In this document: positions 1 to 18,331 of the stretch, in pieces | How positions within the stretch are numbered: the first letter of the stretch is position 1 | Layout of the letters: the number at the start of each line of letters is the position of its first letter | Assembly: GCA_032595685.2 (NCBI GenBank) | Contig: CP159373.1 | Span: 207,001 to 271,000, forward strand | Source: Candidatus Electrothrix aestuarii | GTDB taxonomy: Bacteria; Desulfobacterota; Desulfobulbia; Desulfobulbales; Desulfobulbaceae | Direction of reading: 5' to 3' | Length of the DNA: 64,000 bases | Notes under the pieces: model-generated | Told to the model about the DNA's origin: nothing | Database searches by the model: none | The model's input: the letters and a program-made list of their open reading frames with translations, nothing else | Program-made: the position numbers and the translations under genes

Positions 1-248
1 ATATAAGCCTTTTTCCAGTCACTGGTTCGTCCGATGGATTTCAGGCCGACCCTTTTTTTCTTCCCGCGCACCATAGTGGTCCTGACTGAGGCAACCTTTA
101 CATCAAACAACTGCTCAACAGCCTGAGTAATCTCTATTTTATTCGCTCTGGGATCAACCTTGAATACGATCGTTCCATCAGCTTCCTGCAGACGATTGGA
201 CTTCTCGGTCAGACAAGGACCCTTCACTATATTATGGAGTTCTTTCAT
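1..248 (-). CDS. rplW: 50S ribosomal protein L23 (3'-truncated by window edge)
   Basis: The frame starts MKELHNIVKGPCLTEKS and reads on to the left edge of the window. It matches the L23 family: an N-terminal LTEKS segment, then the basic KKKRVG stretch typical of the loop that contacts 23S rRNA at the exit tunnel. The ATG overlaps the rplD stop codon by four bases (ATGA), so the two are translationally coupled. About 82 residues are visible; L23 is usually 95-100, so only the C-terminus is missing. It is the last visible gene of the S10 operon part. Confidence 0.95.
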   Translation of the reverse strand, partial: MKELHNIVKGPCLTEKSNRLQEADGTIVFKVDPRANKIEITQAVEQLFDVKVASVRTTMVRGKKKRVGLKSIGRTSDWKKAY

Positions 249-868
249 ACCATGAGCCTCGTTTCAAGCTGTTCCAGACTTGACTGGATTACCATCAATT
301 TCGGATACTTTAAAATATCGTACACATTCAGTCCAGCAACAGGCAAAGTCTTGTAGCCCACTGCATTACGAACAGAGAGCTGAAGATTTTCACTCTCATC
401 ACCAGTTACAATAAGACATTGATCGAAATCAAAGTTTTTCATCACATTGACGAATTCCTTTGTCTTAGGTGCGTCCATTGCAAACTGATCAAGAATAACC
501 ACGTTGCCTTCGCTCATACGAGCAGAAAGGGCCATACGGAGAGCTAATCTACGAACTTTTTTGGGCAATGAGTAGCTGTAATCCCTTGGCTTAGGTCCAA
601 AGGTGGTTCCACCACCGCGCCAAACAGGGGAAGTCCTACTTCCTGCTCTGGCCCTACCTGTTCCTTTCTGGCGCCACGGCTTTGCACCACCACCGCGAAC
701 CTCGCCTTTGGTCTTTGTTGAGGCGGTTCCACGGCGTCTATTGGCACGCTGCATACAGACTACCTCATGGAGTATTCCTGTATCGACCTCGACACCGAAC
801 AAATTATCATTTACTTCAATTTCCGCGACCTTTTCAGCCGAGGTATTTACTACATCACAAACTGACAT
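245..868 (-). CDS. rplD: 50S ribosomal protein L4
   Basis: A 207-residue protein of normal L4 length. It carries the diagnostic internal loop rich in Gly/Arg/Lys (KPWRQKGTGRARAGS, near residues 64-78), which reaches into the peptide exit tunnel. A Shine-Dalgarno AAGGAG lies six bases before the ATG. It sits between rplC and rplW in the usual S10-operon order. In enterobacteria L4 represses its own operon; no leader for that is seen here, because rpsJ directly follows tuf. Confidence 0.97.
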   Translation of the reverse strand: MSVCDVVNTSAEKVAEIEVNDNLFGVEVDTGILHEVVCMQRANRRRGTASTKTKGEVRGGGAKPWRQKGTGRARAGSRTSPVWRGGGTTFGPKPRDYSYSLPKKVRRLALRMALSARMSEGNVVILDQFAMDAPKTKEFVNVMKNFDFDQCLIVTGDESENLQLSVRNAVGYKTLPVAGLNVYDILKYPKLMVIQSSLEQLETRLMV

Positions 869-896
869 GAGTATCTCCTTGCAGACACCTTAGCAC

Positions 897-1529
897 TTAG
901 GCTTTGGTATGAATACTGACCAAACCGTTTTTAGCGCCGGGGACCGCACCATGCACTAAGAGGATGTTCTCATCTTCACGAATATCCACTACTGTGAGGT
1001 TCTTCACTGTCTTTTTATCAGTCCCCATGTGTCCCGGCAGCTTCTTCCCCTTGATCACGCGTCCAGGATATGCACTACAACCGATTGAACCAGGCGCTCT
1101 CTGAAAACCAGAACCGTGGGTGGCCTTACCACCACCAAAACCATAGCGTTTCATAACACCCTGGAATCCGCGTCCCTTTGCTTTCCCGGTAATATCTACA
1201 CGGTCTCCGATCTTTACGATCTCAGCCAAAGTAATCTCCTGACCGATCTCGTAGGTCTCCGGCTCAGTTACCCGGAATTCTCGAATGTGGTAATACCCGG
1301 TCCCACCTGATCGCTTAAAATGTCCGGCTTCGGGTTTGTTCAATCTGGACTCTTTTTTCTCCAAAAAACCGACTTGGATGGCGTTATAACCTTCCTTTCC
1401 TACAGTTTTTTTCTGCAATACCTTACAGGGGCCAGCTTCGATCACGGTAACAGAAATAGACTGTCCCATTTCATTATAGACCCGGGTCATTCCTACTTTC
1501 CGCCCCAGTATTCCATTTGTATTCGGCAT
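897..1529 (-). CDS. rplC: 50S ribosomal protein L3
   Basis: A 210-residue L3 starting MPNTNGILGRKVGMTRVY. It has the conserved GFQGVMKRYGFGGGKATHGS region around residues 120-140; in E. coli the glutamine of a similar GSIGC/GSIGQ segment is methylated by PrmB. Here the segment reads PGSIGCSAYPGRV, with Cys at the usual acceptor position, so PrmB modification is unlikely (inference). It lies between rpsJ and rplD in S10-operon order. Confidence 0.97.
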   Translation of the reverse strand: MPNTNGILGRKVGMTRVYNEMGQSISVTVIEAGPCKVLQKKTVGKEGYNAIQVGFLEKKESRLNKPEAGHFKRSGGTGYYHIREFRVTEPETYEIGQEITLAEIVKIGDRVDITGKAKGRGFQGVMKRYGFGGGKATHGSGFQRAPGSIGCSAYPGRVIKGKKLPGHMGTDKKTVKNLTVVDIREDENILLVHGAVPGAKNGLVSIHTKA

Positions 1530-1600
1530 TTGTTTACCTGTATGCTAACTCTATTCAAAGCGATTCACGCTGATCTTTGGCACGTTGTAACAAAGAGCGG

Positions 1601-1915
1601 CTACGGCAGCTTAATCTCCACATCCACACCGGCTGACAGCTGAAGCTTCATTAATGAATCAATTGTCTGCTGCGTCGGCTCAAGAATATCCAGCAACCGC
1701 CGGTGAGTTCGCATCTCAAATTGCTCACGTGACTTCTTGTCCACATGCGGTGATCGTAATACCGTATACTTATTGATACTTGTAGGCAACGGAATCGGAC
1801 CGGCCACGGTTGCACCGGTTCTTCTGGCTGTCTCAACTATTTCACGAGTCGACTGATCAAGCAATTTATAATCATAGCCTTTCAGTCTGATGCGAATTTT
1901 ATCTGTGGGGATCAT
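1601..1915 (-). CDS. rpsJ: 30S ribosomal protein S10 / NusE
   Basis: A 104-residue protein with the S10 landmarks [16 protein letters not shown] at the N-terminus and the GPIPLPT loop followed by [21 protein letters not shown]10 serves in the 30S head and as NusE in transcription antitermination with NusB/NusG. It begins only nine bases after the tuf stop, so the S10 cluster is fused onto the str cluster (rpsL-rpsG-fusA-tuf) rather than having its own leader. Confidence 0.97.
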   Translation of the reverse strand: MIPTDKIRIRLKGYDYKLLDQSTREIVETARRTGATVAGPIPLPTSINKYTVLRSPHVDKKSREQFEMRTHRRLLDILEPTQQTIDSLMKLQLSAGVDVEIKLP

Positions 1916-1924
1916 TTTTTCCTC

Positions 1925-3115
1925 TTACTCAATAATTTCGCTGATCACACCAGCACCTACCGTGCGACCACCCTCGCGAATAGCGAAGCGAAGTCCTTCC
2001 TGCATAGCGATAGGTGTAATCAACTCACCCGTGATATGAATATTATCTCCGGGCATTACCATTTCTACACCGTCCTCAAGAGTACAAATACCGGTCACGT
2101 CAGTTGTACGAAAGTAAAACTGGGGACGATACCCGTTAAAGAACGGGGTGTGACGACCACCCTCTTCTTTGGTCAAAATATAACACTCGGCCTTAAATTT
2201 CTTATGCGGAGTAATAGAACCCGGCTTAGCAAGAACCTGACCGCGAACAATCTCTTCACGCTTGGTACCGCGCAACAACGCGCCGATGTTATCACCTGCC
2301 TGACCTTCATCAAGAAGCTTGCGGAACATCTCAACACCGGTGATTGTGGTCTTCTGCGTTTCACGAATACCAACAATCTCAATCTCGTCTCCGACTTTAA
2401 TAATACCGCTCTCTACACGACCAGTAGCAACAGTACCACGACCAGAGATAGAGAAAACATCCTCAACCGGCATCAAGAAAGGCTTATCAACTTCACGCTC
2501 CGGTTCTGGAACCCAGGAATCAACAGCCTCAATCAGATCCCAGATGCACTTGGTATGACCTTCATCCTCTGGATTTTCCAAAGCCATCAGGGCAGAACCC
2601 TGGATAATCGGAGTATCGTCACCTGAGAATTCATAATTATCCAGCAACTCACGAAGCTCCATCTCTACAAGTTCAATCAGTTCTTCATCATCAACCTGAT
2701 CACACTTGTTCAGAAAAACAACCATTGCAGGAACACCAACCTGACGCGCCAGCAGGATATGCTCGCGAGTCTGCGGCATTGGACCGTCAGTAGCAGCTAC
2801 AACAAGAATAGCGCCATCCATCTGAGCAGCACCAGTAATCATATTCTTGATATAGTCAGCATGACCTGGACAGTCTACATGGGCATAATGACGCCCTTCA
2901 CTCTCATACTCAACATGAGCTGTAGCGATAGTAATACCACGCTCTTTTTCTTCAGGAGCCTTATCAATATCACTAAAATCTGTAAAGTTAGCCTGCCCCT
3001 TGGTCGCCAGCACTCGTGTGATAGCCGCTGTCAGGGTAGTTTTACCATGATCAACATGACCGATGGTTCCAACATTGACATGGGGCTTCGTCCGCTCAAA
3101 TTTCTCTTTCGCCAT
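1925..3115 (-). CDS. tuf: Elongation factor Tu (copy 1, str-operon copy)
   Basis: A 396-residue EF-Tu, full length. Visible GTPase motifs are G1 GHVDHGKT (residues 19-26), DCPGH (81-85) and NKCD (136-139). An AGAGG ribosome site precedes the ATG. It differs from the second copy at 18407-19597 at only two residues (Ala37 versus Ser37, Glu209 versus Asp209). The two genes are also nearly identical in DNA over long stretches, which points to gene conversion. It delivers aminoacyl-tRNA to the ribosome. It follows fusA by 24 bases. Confidence 0.98.
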   Translation of the reverse strand: MAKEKFERTKPHVNVGTIGHVDHGKTTLTAAITRVLATKGQANFTDFSDIDKAPEEKERGITIATAHVEYESEGRHYAHVDCPGHADYIKNMITGAAQMDGAILVVAATDGPMPQTREHILLARQVGVPAMVVFLNKCDQVDDEELIELVEMELRELLDNYEFSGDDTPIIQGSALMALENPEDEGHTKCIWDLIEAVDSWVPEPEREVDKPFLMPVEDVFSISGRGTVATGRVESGIIKVGDEIEIVGIRETQKTTITGVEMFRKLLDEGQAGDNIGALLRGTKREEIVRGQVLAKPGSITPHKKFKAECYILTKEEGGRHTPFFNGYRPQFYFRTTDVTGICTLEDGVEMVMPGDNIHITGELITPIAMQEGLRFAIREGGRTVGAGVISEIIE

Positions 3116-3139
3116 CTGCCTTACCTCTTTGCTCTTAAA

Positions 3140-5218
3140 TCAAACGCCTCGAATCTTATGTATAATGGCCTCGGCCTGTTTCGCCGGAACCTCGGAAAAT
3201 GCCTTAAACTGCATCGTAAAGGTTGCCCGCCCCTGAGTGGCGGACCGCAGTGATGTCGAATAACCGAACATCTTGGAAAGCGGCACCCCTGCCTTTACCA
3301 CCTGTACGTTTCTTTCCGCTGCAACCCCATCAACATGAGCACCCTTCTTGTTCAAATCGTTGATGACCTCACCGAGATATTCATCCGGGGTGACAACTTC
3401 AACGGCCATTAGCGGCTCAAGGAGAATGGCTCCAGCCTTGGTCACCGCCTCTCTGCACGCCAATGCAGCAGCAACACCAAAGGCCATCTCTGTTGAATTT
3501 TCTTCGTCATATGAACCATCAATCAGTGCTACCTCCGCATCAATTAAGGGGTAGCCTATTAATGGTCCAGAATCAAAGGTGTCTCGCACACCCTTTTCAA
3601 TGGCGGCCAGAAATTCCTTTGGAATCTGTTTCGCATCCACACGACTGACAAACTGCAATCCAGAGCCGCGTTCTGCAGGTTTTAGTGCAAGAACAACATG
3701 TCCATATTGTTCTTTGCCTCCACCCTGGGTCTCAAAATGCCCTTCGCCTGATGCATCCTGAGTGATTGTCTCTTTATAGGCAACCTGAGGCGTACCTACA
3801 TTGGCAGAGACCTTAAACTCTTTGATCAAGCGATCAACGATTATTTCCAAATGGAGCTCGCCCATACCAGAAATAATCTGCTGGCCTGTCTCTTCGTTCA
3901 GACTGACTCGAAAACTCGGATCCTCACAGGCTATCTTTTCAAGACTTTCTGCAAGTTTCGCCTCATCAGCCTTACTTCTTGCTTCAATAGCAATACCAAT
4001 GACAGGCTCTGGAAAATCCATCTTATCCAGAACGATATAATCGCCCGCCTCGCAGAGTGTATCGCCTGTCATCGTAAACTTTAAGCCGACAACAGCACCG
4101 ATATCTCCAGCGCCAATCGATTGCACTTCCTCACGCTTATTTGCGTGAAGCTTTATTAATTTTGCGATCTTTTCTTGTTTCCGCTTCAGCGGATTAAAGA
4201 CCTTATCACCGACTTTCAGCTCACCAGAGTAAACTCTGATAAAAGCCAGATTACCGATGAATGGGTCTGATTGCAGCTTAAACACCAAGCCACAAAATTT
4301 TTCGCTCCGCTCCAGTTTGCGGACAAGCGGCGCACCGTCCTTGTCCTCCCCCTCTATTTGGGGGACATCTACGGGTGAGGGAAGGTACCATGTAACTGCA
4401 TCAAGTAATGGTTGAACACCTTTATTTTTAAAGGCTGAACCACACAGCACGGGAACCAATTGCAAGGCAAGCGTTGCATCACGCAAAGCCTTACGAATCT
4501 CACCGGGAGAGATCTCTTGCTCATCCAGATATTTTTCCATGATCCCCTCATCGAAGTCGGCCAACTTCTCGAGGAGAACCATACGGGCGGCCGATGACTT
4601 GCTTATTATATCATCAGGAATTTCTTCTTCATGAACCGTCCCCCCTTTATCGCTTTCATCATAGCGATAAAGCTTCTGCTCTATGAGGTCTATAGTTCCT
4701 GAAAAAGTATCTTCACTACCATACGGGAGGGACAAAACAACGGGGTTTGCTGCAAGAGAACTTTCTATCTCATCAACAACCGCGTCAAAATCCGCGCCTA
4801 TACGGTCCATCTTATTTACAAAGGCGATACGTGGAATATGGTAACTATCTGCCTGGCGCCAAACTGTTTCCGACTGAGGCTCTACACCACCAACCGCACA
4901 AAAAACAGCAACGACACCGTCTAACACACGCAGACACCGCTCAACCTCAACGGTAAAATCCACATGCCCCGGAGTATCAATAATATTTATCCGGGTGCCA
5001 CTCCACTCACAGGTCGTCGCAGCAGAGGTAATTGTTATCCCCCGCTCCTGTTCCTGCTCCATCCAGTCCATAACAGCCGTGCCATTATGAACCTCACCTA
5101 TCTTATGCGAACGACCTGTATAAAACAGAATGCGTTCTGTCGTCGTAGTTTTTCCCGCGTCAATATGGGCCATTATCCCAATATTACGAACACGGGATAA
5201 CGCTCCATTATCAGCCAC
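3140..5218 (-). CDS. fusA: Elongation factor G
   Basis: A 692-residue translocase of standard EF-G length. The N-terminal GTPase domain shows [17 protein letters not shown] (P-loop), the DTPGHVDF motif and NKMDR. The C-terminal [20 protein letters not shown] stretch is typical of domains IV-V. It sits between rpsG and tuf as in the classical str operon. The rather short rpsG-fusA spacing (59 bases) supports cotranscription. No second EF-G is visible in the window. Confidence 0.98.
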   Translation of the reverse strand: MADNGALSRVRNIGIMAHIDAGKTTTTERILFYTGRSHKIGEVHNGTAVMDWMEQEQERGITITSAATTCEWSGTRINIIDTPGHVDFTVEVERCLRVLDGVVAVFCAVGGVEPQSETVWRQADSYHIPRIAFVNKMDRIGADFDAVVDEIESSLAANPVVLSLPYGSEDTFSGTIDLIEQKLYRYDESDKGGTVHEEEIPDDIISKSSAARMVLLEKLADFDEGIMEKYLDEQEISPGEIRKALRDATLALQLVPVLCGSAFKNKGVQPLLDAVTWYLPSPVDVPQIEGEDKDGAPLVRKLERSEKFCGLVFKLQSDPFIGNLAFIRVYSGELKVGDKVFNPLKRKQEKIAKLIKLHANKREEVQSIGAGDIGAVVGLKFTMTGDTLCEAGDYIVLDKMDFPEPVIGIAIEARSKADEAKLAESLEKIACEDPSFRVSLNEETGQQIISGMGELHLEIIVDRLIKEFKVSANVGTPQVAYKETITQDASGEGHFETQGGGKEQYGHVVLALKPAERGSGLQFVSRVDAKQIPKEFLAAIEKGVRDTFDSGPLIGYPLIDAEVALIDGSYDEENSTEMAFGVAAALACREAVTKAGAILLEPLMAVEVVTPDEYLGEVINDLNKKGAHVDGVAAERNVQVVKAGVPLSKMFGYSTSLRSATQGRATFTMQFKAFSEVPAKQAEAIIHKIRGV

Positions 5219-5277
5219 GGGTCATCCTACATGTTTTTATTCCCAGTTAACCACTTAGCCAAAGAAAGAAGCTGATT

Positions 5278-5751
5278 TTACCAGCGATAATGAGCAAAGG
5301 CTTTATTCGCCTCAGCCATCTTATGGGTATCATCACGCTTCTTCACCGCTGCGCCTCTATTATTATAGGCATCAATCAATTCCGCTGCGAGCTTCTCAGA
5401 CATAGAACGACCTGAACGACTCTTTGCAAAACTGATAATCCAGCGAATAGCCAAGGCATTACGGCGGTCAGGACGAACTTCAACAGGAACCTGATAGGTA
5501 GCACCACCAACCCGACGACTTTTAACCTCTACCTTCGGACGAACATTCTCCATAGCTGCTTCAAAAACTACCAAAGGCTCCTCATCAGCAACCTTCCCTT
5601 CCACAACAGCCATAGCATCATAAAACGTACGCCGAGCCAGAGTTTTTTTTCCGTCCAGCATCAGACCGTTAGTAAACCTGGATACCAAAACAGAATTATA
5701 CTTCGGATCAGCTTCTATAGCACGCTTGCCCTGCAACTTCTTTCTCGGCAT
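5278..5751 (-). CDS. rpsG: 30S ribosomal protein S7
   Basis: A 157-residue S7, starting [20 protein letters not shown] and ending [13 protein letters not shown], the common C-terminus in bacteria. The [16 protein letters not shown] segment (residues about 83-98) is the conserved rRNA-binding beta-hairpin. S7 nucleates assembly of the 30S head. It lies between rpsL (31 bases upstream) and fusA. Confidence 0.97.
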   Translation of the reverse strand: MPRKKLQGKRAIEADPKYNSVLVSRFTNGLMLDGKKTLARRTFYDAMAVVEGKVADEEPLVVFEAAMENVRPKVEVKSRRVGGATYQVPVEVRPDRRNALAIRWIISFAKSRSGRSMSEKLAAELIDAYNNRGAAVKKRDDTHKMAEANKAFAHYRW

Positions 5752-5782
5752 AGCCTTACACTCCGATAAATATCACAAATAC

Positions 5783-6154
5783 TTATTTAGGACGCTTCGC
5801 GCCATATTTAGACCGCCCCTGCTTCCGGTCATTCACACCGAGAGCATCCAGCGTACCACGAACGATATGATAGCGCACACCAGGCAAATCCTTAACACGA
5901 CCACCACGGACCAAAACAACGGAATGCTCCTGGAGATTATGACCAATCCCAGGAATATAAGAAGTCACTTCAATTCCGTTTGTCAACCGCACCCTGGCAA
6001 CTTTACGCAAAGCAGAGTTCGGCTTCTTAGGGGTCGTCGTATAGACACGAACACAGACACCACGCCTCTGCGGACAGTTCTGCAGCGCAGGCGTATCTGA
6101 ACGCTTAACCTGCTTCTTCCTTCTCTTTCTTACGAGCTGATTAATAGTGGGCAT
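5783..6154 (-). CDS. rpsL: 30S ribosomal protein S12
   Basis: A 123-residue S12. The decoding-site loops are visible: [17 protein letters not shown] (with the lysine usually called K42/K43) and [14 protein letters not shown] (K87/K88 region). Both carry the residues found in streptomycin-sensitive strains. It is the first str gene and lies 106 bases downstream of rpoC with no terminator in between, so it is probably transcribed through from rpoBC as well. Confidence 0.97.
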   Translation of the reverse strand: MPTINQLVRKRRKKQVKRSDTPALQNCPQRRGVCVRVYTTTPKKPNSALRKVARVRLTNGIEVTSYIPGIGHNLQEHSVVLVRGGRVKDLPGVRYHIVRGTLDALGVNDRKQGRSKYGAKRPK

Positions 6155-6260
6155 CTTCCCTTACCTTTTCAATATAAAATACTGTACCTACCTGCGCAAA
6201 AAGCAACAGGTAGATATTATATCATCATAAACCTATCGAGTCAAGAAAAAATGATCGACA

Positions 6261-10319
<4,059 letters not shown>

Positions 10320-10415
10320 GAAGATTACCCTCCCCTGTTAGTACAGCAGTATCTGCTGCTTCAAAATCATAAACTAAAATGCTTGATTGCTACGTTGTTG
10401 CCTGGTTGTTCCGCG

Positions 10416-14504
<4,089 letters not shown>

Positions 14505-14620
14505 GATCCCCTCTTTTATACAATCTGCAAAATTCAGCTTTAACAACGAGTTGCACTGCATCCAGTATGTTTTTTTTCTTTCATGGATACGAGTTACTTC
14601 GTTGGCCGGTCCACAAACGC

Positions 14621-14656
14621 AGTAACGCTACGAGGGAGATCCCCCATAGCGTTACT
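14621..14656 (-). promoter_or_regulatory. rplL-rpoB intergenic RNA hairpin
   Basis: In the 210-base gap between rplL and rpoB the transcript can fold a ten-base-pair stem (AGTAACGCTA pairing with TAGCGTTACT) around an inner GGGGGATCTCCC. It lacks a following T-tract, so it is not a complete terminator. By analogy with the E. coli rplL-rpoB space it may be an attenuator or RNase III processing site that sets the ratio of L7/L12 to RNA polymerase. The pairing is seen; the role is inferred. Confidence 0.6.
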
Positions 14657-14714
14657 TAGAAATGACTTCTTTGACTGAAAGCGATCTCAGTCAGAAACAG
14701 CTGAAGCTGTGGTG

Positions 14715-15098
14715 TTACTTGATTTCCACAGAACCACCTACGGCTTCAATCTTTGTTTTGATCTCTTCGGCTTCCTCTTTGGTTACGCCTTCTTTAATTG
14801 GAGAAGGTGCGCCCTCTACCAATTCTTTTGCCTCTTTCAGGCCCAGAGAGGTGATCCCGCGAACTTCTTTAATAACTTTGATCTTCTGGTCACCAGCAGC
14901 GGTCAGAACAGCGTCAAACTCTGTTTTCTCGGCTGCGGCTCCACCTGCATCACCACCAGCGCCAGGCATAGCTGCCATTGCAACCGGTGCAGCTGCGGAT
15001 ACACCAAACTTATCTTCAAGCGCTTTAACGAGTTCAGCAACCTCAAGAAGAGTCATTTTCTCTACAAGTTCAACTACCTGCTCAATAGCTTCAGACAT
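14715..15098 (-). CDS. rplL: 50S ribosomal protein L7/L12
   Basis: A 127-residue acidic protein with the three L7/L12 parts. These are an N-terminal dimerisation helix ([20 protein letters not shown]), an Ala/Gly-rich hinge at about residues 33-55, and the C-terminal factor-binding domain ([20 protein letters not shown]). It forms the ribosome stalk with L10, whose gene is 28 bases upstream. Confidence 0.97.
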   Translation of the reverse strand: MSEAIEQVVELVEKMTLLEVAELVKALEDKFGVSAAAPVAMAAMPGAGGDAGGAAAEKTEFDAVLTAAGDQKIKVIKEVRGITSLGLKEAKELVEGAPSPIKEGVTKEEAEEIKTKIEAVGGSVEIK

Positions 15099-15126
15099 TT
15101 TTCATTCCTCCGAATATAATAATAGC

Positions 15127-15645
15127 TTAATTCTCTTTCTGATCTTTTATCGCCTGCAGCGCATAGACCAAATTACTTGGTGCAGCATTCAATGTACGGA
15201 CAAGTTTTGTCGGTACGGCATTGAGCACGCTGCACAATTGACCAAGCAATTGCTCTTTGCTCGGCAGTTTTGACAGAGCTACCAGATCATCTGGACTCAG
15301 CATTTTTCCTTCAAAAACTGCTGAGCGGACGACCAAAGCTTCATTTTCCTTTGTAAAATCAGCTAAAGCTTTAGCCGACCCTACAGGGTCATCAAAACTG
15401 ACAGCTACCGCTGTTGTACCGGCGAAGTCCTGCGTTAAACCTTCAAAATCTGTCCCTTGTACGGCCAGCTTAAGAAGGGTATTTTTGGCAACTTGAATTT
15501 GTCCTCCCTGCTCACGCAGAGAGACACGCAGTTGCTCAAATTCACTTACTTTCAATCCGCGGTAATCAGCTACTACAGCGAATTTGGCATTGGCAAAGGT
15601 ATCCTTCAGTTCATCTACCTTTTTCGCCTTATTTTCGCGATTCAA
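15127..15645 (-). CDS. rplJ: 50S ribosomal protein L10
   Basis: A 172-residue L10, the stalk base that binds L7/L12 dimers through its C-terminal helix. The VVADYRGLKVSEFEQLR segment is typical. The start is TTG (TTG AAT CGC), supported by a strong AGGAGGTG eight bases upstream; no ATG is available in that position. A non-ATG start at a gene that is normally translationally autoregulated is worth noting. The upstream 225 bases form the L10 leader. Confidence 0.95.
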   Translation of the reverse strand: MNRENKAKKVDELKDTFANAKFAVVADYRGLKVSEFEQLRVSLREQGGQIQVAKNTLLKLAVQGTDFEGLTQDFAGTTAVAVSFDDPVGSAKALADFTKENEALVVRSAVFEGKMLSPDDLVALSKLPSKEQLLGQLCSVLNAVPTKLVRTLNAAPSNLVYALQAIKDQKEN

Positions 15646-15870
15646 CTGTTACACCTCCTAGAAATTAGGCACGGGATTGTCGCAGAACAACAGGAATGAA
15701 ATAGTGCTCATTATTCTTTTCGAGGCAATAGAAACATTGCTCTCGAATGGAATTCACTGGTCTCGGCTGGCAACCTAATGATTATTAAACAGTACTGTAC
15801 CCGCTGTCTATGACCGTCCCAAGCTATAAAAACAACCTTACTTCAACTTGTGTATCTTTCGTTGATACAT
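15646..15870 (-). promoter_or_regulatory. Probable L10 (rplJ) leader RNA
   Basis: These 225 bases lie between the terminator after rplA and the TTG start of rplJ and hold no credible ORF. The position and length are those of the L10 leader, to which the L10/L7/L12 complex binds to repress rplJL translation in many bacteria. A complementary pair is visible near the middle (GAGAGCAATG followed shortly by CATTGCCTC-like pairing around ATTTCTATTGCC). The full kink-turn fold was not computed. Confidence 0.5.
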
Positions 15871-15919
15871 AAAAAAAACTCACTTACTCCATATACAATG
15901 CTGCATAGGAGTAAGTGAA
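15871..15919 (-). terminator. Intrinsic terminator/attenuator after rplA
   Basis: In transcript orientation a stem CACTTACTCC pairs with GGAGTAAGTG (ten pairs, extendable), encloses about 17 loop bases and runs straight into eight T residues. This is a textbook rho-independent terminator between rplKA and rplJL. Partial read-through would be needed to express rplJL-rpoBC unless a promoter lies in the L10 leader. Confidence 0.8.
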
Positions 15920-15925
15920 GAAATA

Positions 15926-16633
15926 TTAGGCCTTAATTAAGGTCCGAACCTGCATTGTGTCAACTTTAACACCAGGTCCCATCGTGCTTGAAAGGCCGAT
16001 TGATCGTAAATATATTCCTTTGCTGGTTGACGGCTTCAACTGCACTAACTTATCAACAAAATGACAAGCATTAGCTATCAACTTATCAGCACCAAAGGAA
16101 CGTTTACCGATCAAGGCATGAATAACACCAGCCTTATCCGACTTAAAATCTACTTTTCCTTTTTTTGTCTCCTGAACAACCCGGCCAATATCAAAAGTTA
16201 CAGATCCGAGTTTTGCATTGGGCATCAGATTACGCGGTCCAAGAATACGACCGATCTTACCGACCTCACCCATCATATCAGGAGTGGCTATAGTTTTATC
16301 AAACTCAAGCCAACCATCTTTAATTTTAGCTACCAGTTCTTCTGAACCAGCATAATCAGCACCAGCTTCCAAGGCCTCGGCCTCTTTCTCGCCTTTAGCA
16401 AAAACGAGGACACGAACTTCTTTTCCGGTACCGTGCGGCAGAATGACAGAAGAACGAACCATTTGATCTGCATGACGAGGATCAATTCCCAGACGTACAG
16501 CGATATCTATTGATTCATCAAATTTTGCGCAATTATGAGCAAGCAGAAGATTCATTGCGTCTTCTAATGTATAAAGTGTACTTCTGTCTATCCCTTCTGC
16601 TGCTTGGCGATACTGCTTACCATGTTTCGGCAT
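15926..16633 (-). CDS. rplA: 50S ribosomal protein L1
   Basis: The start is taken at ATG CCG AAA CAT because AGAGG lies six bases upstream; a TTG two codons earlier is less likely. The 235-residue protein has the L1 signature KKGKVDFKSDKAGVIHALIG and the GPRNLMPNAKLGSVT segment that binds 23S rRNA helices 76-78. L1 also represses its own operon in several bacteria by binding mRNA near rplK. rplK lies 78 bases upstream. Confidence 0.96.
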   Translation of the reverse strand: MPKHGKQYRQAAEGIDRSTLYTLEDAMNLLLAHNCAKFDESIDIAVRLGIDPRHADQMVRSSVILPHGTGKEVRVLVFAKGEKEAEALEAGADYAGSEELVAKIKDGWLEFDKTIATPDMMGEVGKIGRILGPRNLMPNAKLGSVTFDIGRVVQETKKGKVDFKSDKAGVIHALIGKRSFGADKLIANACHFVDKLVQLKPSTSKGIYLRSIGLSSTMGPGVKVDTMQVRTLIKA

Positions 16634-16711
16634 AATCAACCTCTATTTGTCTCCCACACTTTCCATCTGTCAGCGTGGTCCAAACGAAAAATATTTTCGG
16701 TTTAAATGTAA

Positions 16712-17137
16712 TTAGTCAAGAACCGTAATTCCACAACTACGAGCTGTACCTTCGACAATCTTCATTGCCTGCTCTATAGTGTATGCGTTCAAATCCGGCA
16801 TCTTAATTTCTGCAATCTCGCGAATCTTGTCTTTTCCGATTTCAGCAACACGCTCTTTTTTCGGATTACTGGAACCTTTCTGAAGACCAGCAGCTTTAAA
16901 AAGCAGAACAGATGCAGGTGGTGTCTTGGTAATAAAGGTAAAGGAACGATCATTAAAAACTGTAATAACTACAGGAATGATCATATCACCTTCTGACTGA
17001 GTCTTCGCATTGAAGGCTTTACAGAAGTCCATAATATTGACACCGTGCTGACCCAATGCCGGTCCTACCGGGGGGGACGGATTGGCCTTACCGGCCGGTA
17101 TTTGCAACTTAATGTATGCTTGAATTTTTTTTGCCAT
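16712..17137 (-). CDS. rplK: 50S ribosomal protein L11
   Basis: A 141-residue L11. The N-terminal domain has [20 protein letters not shown], the proline-rich part that binds thiostrepton together with 23S rRNA. The C-terminal domain ends with [14 protein letters not shown]. The protein sits at the GTPase-associated centre. A GGAGGAG ribosome site precedes the ATG. It is 34 bases downstream of nusG. Confidence 0.97.
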   Translation of the reverse strand: MAKKIQAYIKLQIPAGKANPSPPVGPALGQHGVNIMDFCKAFNAKTQSEGDMIIPVVITVFNDRSFTFITKTPPASVLLFKAAGLQKGSSNPKKERVAEIGKDKIREIAEIKMPDLNAYTIEQAMKIVEGTARSCGITVLD

Positions 17138-17171
17138 TATTCACTCCTCCACGGACCAACCTGGAGTCTTT

Positions 17172-17738
17172 TTAATTATTGCTTACCTGCATATATTCAA
17201 GCTCAACGGGAGTTGAACGCCCAAAGATAGAGACCATAACCCGAACCCTACCCTTGTCAGGAAAAACCTCGTCAACGGTTCCTTCAAAATTTGCAAAAGG
17301 ACCTTCAGTCACTCGAACAATATCTCCTACCTCAAAGACTACTTTAGGTATGGGTTTCTCTGCGCCTTCTTCAATGCGCATAATGATTTTGTTCGCTTCC
17401 TGATCTGTTAACGAAGGTATCAGCTTATAAATTTCACCGCTGGCTGCTGCACCCTGACCACTATTTACCCCAACAAAGCCTGTGACTCGTTGGGTTTCCA
17501 TAACAGTGTGCCAGGAATGCTCATTCATTTCCATCTGAACCAGTATATAGCCTGGGAAAAACTTCCGCTCAGAAGTCTTCCGCTCACCTTTCACCATCTC
17601 CACAACCTGCTCGGTAGGAACCAGGATATCCCCAAAGAATTCTTCCTGCCCAGCTTGCCTGATATTATCCTCAAGCGTTGCTTTTACCTTCACCTCAAAG
17701 CCGGTGTGAGTGTGAACTATATACCATTTCTTTGCCAT
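17172..17738 (-). CDS. nusG: Transcription termination/antitermination factor NusG
   Basis: A 188-residue NusG. It begins with the NGN domain ([20 protein letters not shown]) and ends with a KOW domain ([21 protein letters not shown]...). It binds RNA polymerase across the clamp and couples transcription to ribosomes through S10, which is also encoded in this block. It follows secE by seven bases, in the nearly universal secE-nusG order. Confidence 0.97.
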   Translation of the reverse strand: MAKKWYIVHTHTGFEVKVKATLEDNIRQAGQEEFFGDILVPTEQVVEMVKGERKTSERKFFPGYILVQMEMNEHSWHTVMETQRVTGFVGVNSGQGAAASGEIYKLIPSLTDQEANKIIMRIEEGAEKPIPKVVFEVGDIVRVTEGPFANFEGTVDEVFPDKGRVRVMVSIFGRSTPVELEYMQVSNN

Positions 17739-17745
17739 GACACGC

Positions 17746-18000
17746 CTATTGCAGAACCAGCCCTACTAACTTTCCAAGAATCAAATCAACAGCCCCTAAA
17801 TAAATGGAAAGCAGCACAGTCAGTAGAATGACAAAACCTGACAACCCAAAAGTTACCTTGCGGTCAGGCCAGACAATTTTTTTAAATTCAGCGACAACCT
17901 CATGGTAAAAACGGCGAATGTTACTTGGAGCAAGCACAAAGGAAGAAGCACCTTCTTCTGCTGCGCTTACTTTTGCATTATTTTTATTTTTACTCGACAT
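17746..18000 (-). CDS. secE: Preprotein translocase subunit SecE
   Basis: An 84-residue SecE of the single-span type. The conserved amphipathic segment FYHEVVAEFKKIVWPDRKV (residues about 30-48) precedes the transmembrane helix GLSGFVILLTVLLSIYLGAVDLILG. The N-terminal 28 residues are a low-complexity acidic/Ser extension. AAAGGA precedes the ATG. It clamps SecY in the inner membrane. It lies between tRNA-Trp and nusG. Confidence 0.95.
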   Translation of the reverse strand: MSSKNKNNAKVSAAEEGASSFVLAPSNIRRFYHEVVAEFKKIVWPDRKVTFGLSGFVILLTVLLSIYLGAVDLILGKLVGLVLQ

Positions 18001-18029
18001 TTCCTTTCAGCACCCAGCGGAAAAAAAAA

Positions 18030-18106
18030 TGGCAGGCCAGGAGGGACTCGAACCCCCAGCCCTCGGATTTGGAGTCCGATGCTCTACCAATTAGAGCTAC
18101 TGGCCT
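18030..18106 (-). tRNA. trnW: tRNA-Trp (CCA anticodon)
   Basis: The strand folds into a cloverleaf: acceptor AGGCCAG pairs with CTGGCCT, the anticodon loop reads CTCCAAA (anticodon CCA), and the T-loop is GGTTCGAGTCC. The 3' CCA is encoded. It lies between rpmG and secE, a common place for trnW in proteobacteria. Confidence 0.95.
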
Positions 18107-18161
18107 GCACAACATTCGCTACAAATCTACCTATACAGCTTAAATCAACTTGCGCTTAAAA

Positions 18162-18311
18162 CTATTTCGTTTCTTTATGCACTGTATGCGTTCTACAGAA
18201 CGGGCAGTACTTTTTCAGCTCAAGCTTATGAGGTATAGTTCTTTTATTTTTTGTGGTTGTATAGTTTCTCTGCTTACAGTCCATACAAGCCAGCGTGATG
18301 ATATCTCTCAT
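18162..18311 (-). CDS. rpmG: 50S ribosomal protein L33
   Basis: A 49-residue protein translated as [20 protein letters not shown] and onward, ending in THTVHKETK. It has the two CxxC pairs (CMDC and CPFC), so it is the zinc-binding C+ form of L33. Position between tuf and tRNA-Trp/secE is the typical order in this phylum. It is short and easily missed; the start is the only ATG that fits. Confidence 0.95.
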   Translation of the reverse strand: MRDIITLACMDCKQRNYTTTKNKRTIPHKLELKKYCPFCRTHTVHKETK

Positions 18312-18331
18312 ACCGCACCCCCTGATATATA

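Noticed and set aside
2036-2626. 196-codon plus-strand open frame opposite tuf, repeated at 18518-19108
   Set aside because: It is the exact antisense of both EF-Tu genes; the repeat reflects tuf duplication, not a second gene.
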